From: Clostridia bacterium
GTDB taxonomy: Bacteria > Bacillota > Clostridia > Oscillospirales > Acutalibacteraceae
DNA length: 10,887 nucleotides
Assembly: GCA_900766945.1 (NCBI GenBank)
Contig: CAAFXD010000273.1
Span: 1-10,887, forward strand
Direction of reading: 5' to 3'
Under the pieces are notes generated by a model. That model searched no databases. It had not been told where the DNA came from and worked only from the letters and a program-made list of their open reading frames with translations. Positions 6,397-10,887 of the stretch are shown here, piece after piece (the stretch's first letter is position 1; every line of letters starts with the position of its first letter). Made by a program: the position numbers and the translations under genes.

Positions 6397-7863
6397 ATGT
6401 GGATTTTGTGGACGATTTTAGGGATTCTCGGGGTGTTTCTCGTGGTGACGCTCGTGCGCGCCGCCTTTTGGACGCCCGAAAAAAACGAATTTGAACCCCT
6501 GCCCGACGAGCAGGTCGATGTGGACAAATACCGCAGGGATTTAAGCGACGCAATCAAAATCAAGACCATTTCCAATGTCGATGTAGACAAAGTGGATTGG
6601 AACGAGTTTAAACGCTTGCACGCACTGTTTGAGGAGCGTTTTCCGCTGGTTTACAAAAACCTCAAATGTGAGGAAATTTCGCTTGCAAGTCTTTTGTTTA
6701 CTTGGGAGGGCAAAAATCCCGATTTAGAGCCGATTGCGCTGTTGGGGCATCAGGATGTTGTGCCTGTTGCCGCAGGCACCGAGGGCGATTGGACGCACCC
6801 TGCCTTTGACGGTGTGGACGACGGCGAATTTGTTTGGGGGCGCGGTGCGCTTGATATGAAAAACCACCTGATTGCCGTTTTGGAAAGCGTGGAATCGCTT
6901 CTTGCCGAGGGCTTCGAGCCCGAACGCACCGTGTACCTTTGCTTTGGGCACGATGAGGAAATCGTTGCTGCACCGACCTCGGGCGCGGGGAGCATTGCCG
7001 CTGTCTTAAAAGAGCGCGGCGTGCATTTGGACAGCGTCATTGACGAGGGCGGCGCGATTTTGAATTTGAATGTCGGCAAAATTCTCAATAAAAAATTGGC
7101 GGGCGTGGGCATTGCTGAAAAAGGCTATGTTGATTACCGCGTTTCGGTCTCCGCCAAAGGCGGGCACTCTTCCCAACCGCCCGAACACACGGCGCTCGGC
7201 GCGCTGGCAGATGTTATCAAGGATATTGAGGGGCATCAGTTCAAAGCCAAAATGCCCGCATTTGTGTATGAACTGTTTACCAAAATCGGGAAAAATGTCA
7301 GTTACCCTGCGCGCATTGTTACCTGCAATTTGTGGCTGTTAAAGCCGCTGATTACCGCAGTGATGAAAAAAATTCCGCCTGCGGCGTCGTTAATTCACAC
7401 GACAACCGCTGTCACGATGGCCCAGGGTAGCCCCGCGGCGAATGTGTTGCCGCAAAAAGCGTCTGTGACGGTCAACTTCCGTATGATGCCGGGCGTGACC
7501 ATCAAGAATGTCGAAGAGCATATCCGTTCATGCGTTCGCAACAAGAATATTGAGGTCGAGTATTTAAAGGGCAAAGAGGCGTCGAAAGTTTCGCCGACCG
7601 ACAGCCGTTCTTTCAAGATTTTGGAAGAAATCTGCACCCGCACAGACCCAGATTTGCTCGTAGCACCGTACCTTGTGATGGGCGGCACGGACGCGTACCA
7701 TTACGAAGAGGTTTGCGACAATATTTACCGTTTTGCGCCGTTTGTAATGGACACAAAACTGTTGCTGACCACCCACGGCACAGACGAGCGCATCCCGATT
7801 TCCTGTATGGCAGACGGTTTAAAATTCTTTAAACGGTATATCCGTATGATGTCCGCAGAATAA
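6397..7863 (+). CDS. Membrane-anchored M20-family metallopeptidase (CPS1/PM20D1-like)
   Basis: This is a 488-residue dinuclear-zinc exopeptidase or N-acyl-amino-acid amidohydrolase of peptidase family M20. Residues 2-24 form one hydrophobic segment, probably an N-terminal membrane anchor. The M20 metal site is visible: H118 (GHQDVVPV), D153 (GRGALDMK), E188 with general base E187 (GHDEE), D216 (IDEGGA) and H460 (THGTDERIP). H257 (AKGGHSSQPPEH) lies in the inserted dimerisation/lid domain, about 240-360. The HGTDERIP ending and GGTDAYHY (429-436) resemble the carboxypeptidase S/PM20D1 branch more than DapE or ArgE. It starts 15 nt after hisE with GGGGGAG at 6383-6389, so co-transcription is likely. 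The substrate is unknown. Which side of the membrane the catalytic domain faces is not settled: the anchor has no strong basic residues before it. Confidence 0.88.
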   Translation: MWILWTILGILGVFLVVTLVRAAFWTPEKNEFEPLPDEQVDVDKYRRDLSDAIKIKTISNVDVDKVDWNEFKRLHALFEERFPLVYKNLKCEEISLASLLFTWEGKNPDLEPIALLGHQDVVPVAAGTEGDWTHPAFDGVDDGEFVWGRGALDMKNHLIAVLESVESLLAEGFEPERTVYLCFGHDEEIVAAPTSGAGSIAAVLKERGVHLDSVIDEGGAILNLNVGKILNKKLAGVGIAEKGYVDYRVSVSAKGGHSSQPPEHTALGALADVIKDIEGHQFKAKMPAFVYELFTKIGKNVSYPARIVTCNLWLLKPLITAVMKKIPPAASLIHTTTAVTMAQGSPAANVLPQKASVTVNFRMMPGVTIKNVEEHIRSCVRNKNIEVEYLKGKEASKVSPTDSRSFKILEEICTRTDPDLLVAPYLVMGGTDAYHYEEVCDNIYRFAPFVMDTKLLLTTHGTDERIPISCMADGLKFFKRYIRMMSAE

Positions 7864-7878
7864 GCACAAGAAAACAGC

Positions 7879-7919
7879 AGCCCCCGAACCGATTTTGCAC
7901 GGCACGGGGGCTCATTTTT
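7879..7919. terminator. Intrinsic terminator between convergent genes
   Basis: AGCCCCCG (7879-7886) and CGGGGGCT (7905-7912) form a perfect 8-bp GC-rich stem with an 18-nt loop, followed by CA and five T residues (7915-7919). This suits termination of the his-M20 transcript 15 nt after its stop codon. Read from the other strand, the stem is followed by GCTGTTTTCTTG, a weaker T-rich stretch, so it may also end the minus-strand gene that stops at 7932. Confidence 0.8.
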
Positions 7920-7931
7920 ATAGATTTGCTT

Positions 7932-9428
7932 TTAATAGGTATAAACCTCTCCGTTGAATGTGGAACGGATATACGCTTCTTGCGGGTGACCGCTTTCCAA
8001 ATAAATGCGTTTCAAATTCGGGAAAAAGGAAAAGGAAACATTAAATCCGCTGGTTTTGGGAATCCAAAGTTCCTCTAAACCGGTATTGCCGCCCTTGTTT
8101 CCGCCGGCTTGCATACGCACATTTTCGGGCATTTTATATACCGTATCTTTCTTGGACAGCGGATAACAAGAGGTTGCATAGGTATCCCCCGAATGGGTGT
8201 GATACAATACGCCGTCTTTCGATATGGCATACGGATTGCCGTCCTCCACATAAATGGCTTCCAACGCGGGATTTACCATATTCTGCGTCGGGAACGAAAT
8301 ACAACTGCTGTGCAACCGCAACACTTTCAAATACGGATTGTCCTGCAAATTGCAAACTGTTTCCACCCCGACACACCAAGACGGAATGGTGAGTTCCGTG
8401 TCTTTGCAGGCGGGGATATAAAACCGCAAGCGCCATTCTTTCCCGCTGTAATAATATAAGCCGCCGCCTGTCACGCGATATTGGCGCACATCTGTCGGCA
8501 AGGTTACGGTTTCTAATTTGGGGCAATCGGTGGCAAATGCGCCTTTTATGCCTAAATCCGTCGAATTAAAATGGAAGGCGCGCAGGTTCGGGCAATTTTG
8601 CACGCAACCGTTATCCACCCACAAATAGGTTTGTCTTGCATCGGTTTCCAATGTGATTTCTTGCACGGTTGCAAGACTTTGAAAAGTGCCGCCGGAAATG
8701 CGGCAGACGATTTGCCCGTCAATCACAGCGGGCACAACCACATGCATAGCAGAGCCCGTGTAGCCTGTAATCGCAATGCGAGAGCCCTCCGCAACATAGG
8801 TAAATAAGGCAGGGTCGTTTTCCGGCGGAAGCGGCACTTCGTCGGTGCTGTTCCCGTCGGTCGGCTCGGTCGGATTTTCCGACGGCAAAACAGGGTTTGT
8901 GTCGGTCGGCGCTTCCGGGGTTAGCCCGCTATCGGGTGTTTTGCCGCCGTTGTCGGTATTTTCCGTCGGTAAAGTGTCCAACGGTGCCGTCGGAAACAAA
9001 TGGCTGAGCGGGTTTTGCGGTGTGCTGAGACCGCCCGCCGTTTGCCCGAGCGTCTGAAAAACGGATGCGGTTTCTTTTGCCGCAAGGCTGTCGGGCTCCG
9101 TTTCGGAAGTCTCCGTTTGTTCCGAATGGTGCGTGGCTGTGAACAGCCCATCCCCGCGGGTGAATGTATGTAACGCAGATGCAGGTGAAAAATGCCCGCC
9201 TGCAAACGAGAAGAACATACTTGTAAGCAGGGTAACTAAAAGTATACCCGCTGTACAGCGTTCTCCAATTCGGTGTTGTACCCGCCGCACCGCAGGCTTT
9301 TTGCGCGGTGTTGCACCGCCGCGCGGCGATGCTGTTTTTTCAGAAATGTCGACCGCCGAAAAGCAGTGTAGGCAAAATACTGCCTCCGTCGGCATGAACG
9401 CACCGCAATGCGGACAAATCTTCTGCAT
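7932..9428 (-). CDS. Zinc-ribbon, single-TM protein with extracellular BspA-type leucine-rich repeats
   Basis: No specific function is recognised for this 498-residue protein, but its architecture is clear. An N-terminal zinc ribbon has C5-x2-C8 and C19-x2-C22. A basic segment (36-57, rich in R/K) precedes one hydrophobic helix (about 58-77), predicting a cytoplasmic zinc ribbon and an exported remainder. Residues 104-206 are a Pro/Thr/Glu/Asp-rich linker. From about 208 to the end come LRR_5/BspA-like repeat units such as ITGYTGSAMHVVVPAVIDGQ (220-239), then CPNLRAFHF, CPKLETVTLP, NPYLKVLRL, NPALEAIYV and FPNLKRIYLE. Such repeats usually bind proteins or surfaces; here that is inference. The start has GAGGGG (9435-9440) 6 nt upstream. 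It lies 53 nt after nadC on the same strand with a hairpin between, so it may share the nad transcript without a metabolic link. Confidence 0.8.
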   Translation of the reverse strand: MQKICPHCGAFMPTEAVFCLHCFSAVDISEKTASPRGGATPRKKPAVRRVQHRIGERCTAGILLVTLLTSMFFSFAGGHFSPASALHTFTRGDGLFTATHHSEQTETSETEPDSLAAKETASVFQTLGQTAGGLSTPQNPLSHLFPTAPLDTLPTENTDNGGKTPDSGLTPEAPTDTNPVLPSENPTEPTDGNSTDEVPLPPENDPALFTYVAEGSRIAITGYTGSAMHVVVPAVIDGQIVCRISGGTFQSLATVQEITLETDARQTYLWVDNGCVQNCPNLRAFHFNSTDLGIKGAFATDCPKLETVTLPTDVRQYRVTGGGLYYYSGKEWRLRFYIPACKDTELTIPSWCVGVETVCNLQDNPYLKVLRLHSSCISFPTQNMVNPALEAIYVEDGNPYAISKDGVLYHTHSGDTYATSCYPLSKKDTVYKMPENVRMQAGGNKGGNTGLEELWIPKTSGFNVSFSFFPNLKRIYLESGHPQEAYIRSTFNGEVYTY

Positions 9429-9455
9429 AAAATTCCCCTCTTATTTCGTCCTCCG

Positions 9456-9481
9456 ACTCTGTGCTTGCCGCCGCACAGAGT
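9456..9481 (-). other. Hairpin between nadC and the zinc-ribbon LRR gene
   Basis: ACTCTGTGC (9456-9464) and GCACAGAGT (9473-9481) form a perfect 9-bp inverted repeat with an 8-nt loop. It begins at the base after the nadC stop codon. In the nad reading direction the following sequence is CGGAGGACGAAATAAG, with no T-run, so it is not a standard intrinsic terminator. It could protect the nadBC mRNA 3' end or lower read-through into the downstream gene. On the + strand it is followed by T-rich sequence, but no + strand gene ends there. Confidence 0.6.
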
Positions 9482-10321
9482 TTACTTTTTCATTTTCATA
9501 GAAATATCGAACGCTTTGACGGAGTGCGTCAGCGCGCCGAGGGAGATGATATCCACGCCCGTTTTGGCAACCTCGGCAATCGTTTCCAAGGTGATGCCGC
9601 CCGATGCCTCGGTTTTGGCGCGGCCGCCGATGATTTCGACGGCTTCGCGCATCATCTCGTTTGACATATTGTCAAGCATAATAATATCTGCCCCCGCCGT
9701 GAGCGCCTCGCGCACTTCCGCAAGGTCGCGGGTTTCCACTTCGATTTTCACCATATGTCCGAGTTTCCCGCGCAAAGCGTTTACAGCATTGGTAATCCCG
9801 CCGCCCGCGTCAATGTGGTTGTCTTTGAGCATCGCACCGTCTGACAAATTAAAACGGTGGTTTTTGCCGCCGCCGCAGGTCACGGCGTATTTTTGCAACG
9901 CGCGAAGCCCCGGGAGCGTTTTGCGTGTGTCGGTAATTTGCGCGTTTGTACCTTCTACAAGTTCTACTGCCGCGGCGGTCGCCGTTGCAATGCCCGACAT
10001 ATGCTGTAACAGGTTTAACGCCGTGCGCTCGCCTTTCAACAGCAGTACGGTTTTGCCCGAAAATTCGGCAATCAAATCGCCTTTCTGAATTCTGTCGCCG
10101 TCGTGTTTATAAAGTTTGGCTTCAAAGGTATCGTCTAACAGTGAGAATACGCGCATGGCAACCGACAGCCCGCACAGTACGCCGTCTGCTTTCGCAACAA
10201 AATAGGCTTCGTCGCGTTGATCCTCGGGAATTAAATAGTCCGAAGCCACATCCACATAGTTCACATCTTCTTTGAGTGCGTTTACAATGATTTCGTCCAC
10301 ATAAAATTGCGGCAAGTTCAT
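9482..10321 (-). CDS. nadC: Nicotinate-nucleotide pyrophosphorylase (quinolinate phosphoribosyltransferase)
   Basis: NadC converts quinolinate and PRPP to nicotinate mononucleotide, CO2 and pyrophosphate, the third step of de novo NAD synthesis. The 279-residue length is typical. Conserved elements run in order: ERTALNLLQHMSGIAT (98-113, with R99), DTRKTLPGLRALQKYAV (131-147), GGGKNHRFNLSDGAMLKDNH (150-169, with H155, R156 and K166), KIEVET (192-197), DIIMLDNM (212-219) and EASGGI (238-243). These line the quinolinate/PRPP pocket. The start overlaps the nadB stop (ATGA on the minus strand, 10321-10318), with AAGGAGGT at 10331-10338, so nadB and nadC are one transcription unit and probably translationally coupled. 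Confidence 0.97.
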   Translation of the reverse strand: MNLPQFYVDEIIVNALKEDVNYVDVASDYLIPEDQRDEAYFVAKADGVLCGLSVAMRVFSLLDDTFEAKLYKHDGDRIQKGDLIAEFSGKTVLLLKGERTALNLLQHMSGIATATAAAVELVEGTNAQITDTRKTLPGLRALQKYAVTCGGGKNHRFNLSDGAMLKDNHIDAGGGITNAVNALRGKLGHMVKIEVETRDLAEVREALTAGADIIMLDNMSNEMMREAVEIIGGRAKTEASGGITLETIAEVAKTGVDIISLGALTHSVKAFDISMKMKK

Positions 10322-10887
10322 CCTTCGTCAACCTCCTTGAGTATAATATGCGCCACTGTGGCAAGGCTTAATGCCTCGCAGTAGTCGGGCGTAATGGCAA
10401 ATTTACCGGTTTGCAACCGTTTGAGTATCGCGTCCACACGCTTTAATCCCGTGCGTACTGCACCGGAGTCGGGAATTACGAAGTACGCGCGTTGCATAAT
10501 GGAGCGAATTTCCGTCCGTAAACCTTTGGGCAAAGGCGCACCGGTAATATCCGTTTTGTGGTCGGTTACCGCCGCATGCGCAAAGCCTGCGTTTACACAG
10601 CGGGTAATATCCTCCGCCGCGCGTCTGCCGAACACAAGCGCCTCCAAAAGGGAATTTGACGCCAAACGGTTTTTGCCGTGCACGCCTGTGCAGGAACACT
10701 CTCCGACGGCGTAAAGCCGCGCAATGCTTGTCCGCGCGTCCAAATCCACGCCGATACCGCCCATCAAATAGTGCTGACAGGGGAATACGGGAATGAAATC
10801 GGTGGTAATATCCACCCCGTGCTTTTTACAGCCCTCGTAAATGCCGGGGAAACGGTTTAGTAAATAGTCGCGGTCGCGGTGGGTGAT
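10318..10887 (-). CDS. nadB: L-aspartate oxidase, C-terminal part (runs off the right edge)
   Basis: NadB is a flavoenzyme that oxidises L-aspartate to iminoaspartate, which NadA condenses with dihydroxyacetone phosphate to quinolinate. The last 189 residues are visible; the frame stays open to the final base, so the 5' part lies outside the window. Visible motifs are HRDRDYLLNRFPGIYEGC, the substrate-binding QHYLMGGIGVD (38-48 of this fragment), YAVGECSCTGVHGKNRLASN (59-78) with SLLEALVFGRRAAEDI after it, all diagnostic of the succinate dehydrogenase/fumarate reductase flavoprotein family. The tail after that block is about 100 residues, shorter than in E. coli NadB, as in many clostridial enzymes. 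A GTG at 10815-10813 lies inside this conserved region and is not the start. NadB usually precedes nadC as here; nadA is not seen. Confidence 0.95.
   Translation of the reverse strand: MTHRDRDYLLNRFPGIYEGCKKHGVDITTDFIPVFPCQHYLMGGIGVDLDARTSIARLYAVGECSCTGVHGKNRLASNSLLEALVFGRRAAEDITRCVNAGFAHAAVTDHKTDITGAPLPKGLRTEIRSIMQRAYFVIPDSGAVRTGLKRVDAILKRLQTGKFAITPDYCEALSLATVAHIILKEVDEG

Noticed and set aside
9408..10088. Open frame on the + strand (226 codons) opposite nadC
   Set aside because: It lies across conserved NadC coding sequence and its Ser/Ala/Pro-rich translation has no family resemblance; it is a shadow frame.
10318..10815. nadB treated as a complete small gene from the GTG at 10815
   Set aside because: The frame is open upstream to the window edge, and the residues before the GTG (HRDRDYLLNRFPGIYEGC) match NadB, so the GTG is internal valine and the gene is truncated only by the window.
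1..10887. Undescribed multi-gene system, mobile element, CRISPR array or RNA gene
   Set aside because: Apart from the LRR protein and the M20 peptidase, every gene is a recognisable histidine or NAD biosynthesis enzyme. I saw no transposase, integrase, spacer array, tRNA or rRNA, and no gene group beyond these.

Overview
The window holds ordinary biosynthetic chromosome from what looks like an anaerobic Firmicute of class Clostridia, probably Oscillospirales/Ruminococcaceae. The grounds are a moderate-to-high GC content, strong AGGAGG-type ribosome sites, the HisZ plus short-HisG arrangement, separate hisI and hisE genes, a short NadB, and GTAGGG/CCCTAC-flanked hairpin repeats of the kind I associate with that group. 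The genus cannot be told from the sequence.

Layout, left to right. Positions 1-207 hold a candidate sigma-A promoter (10-38), a near-perfect 20-bp palindrome over its -10 box, and a leader of about 160 nt with three hairpins. Positions 208-6381 (+ strand) hold a tight histidine operon: hisZ-hisG-hisD-hisC-hisB-hisA-hisI-hisE. Four of the seven junctions are 4-nt ATGA overlaps and the widest gap is 25 nt. A membrane-anchored M20-family metallopeptidase (6397-7863) follows after 15 nt and ends at a hairpin terminator (7879-7919) shared with the convergent gene. On the minus strand, read right to left, are the 3' part of nadB (cut by the window edge), nadC (4-nt overlap with nadB), and a zinc-ribbon/one-TM/leucine-rich-repeat protein (7932-9428).

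Function. The his genes supply the pathway from PRPP and ATP to histidine: HisZ/HisG start it, HisE and HisI process PR-ATP and PR-AMP, HisA isomerises ProFAR, HisB dehydrates IGP, HisC transaminates and HisD oxidises histidinol to histidine. The two subunits of imidazole glycerol phosphate synthase (hisH, hisF) are absent from the places where they normally sit, and no histidinol-phosphate phosphatase is present, so these must be encoded elsewhere. NadB and NadC are the first and third steps of de novo NAD synthesis from aspartate; nadA is not visible and may lie beyond the right edge.

I see no phage, IS element, CRISPR, tRNA, rRNA or defence locus, and no convincing new multi-gene system. 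The points most worth checking are the promoter/operator palindrome, the repeat-built his leader, the missing hisH/hisF, and the zinc-ribbon LRR protein attached to nadBC.
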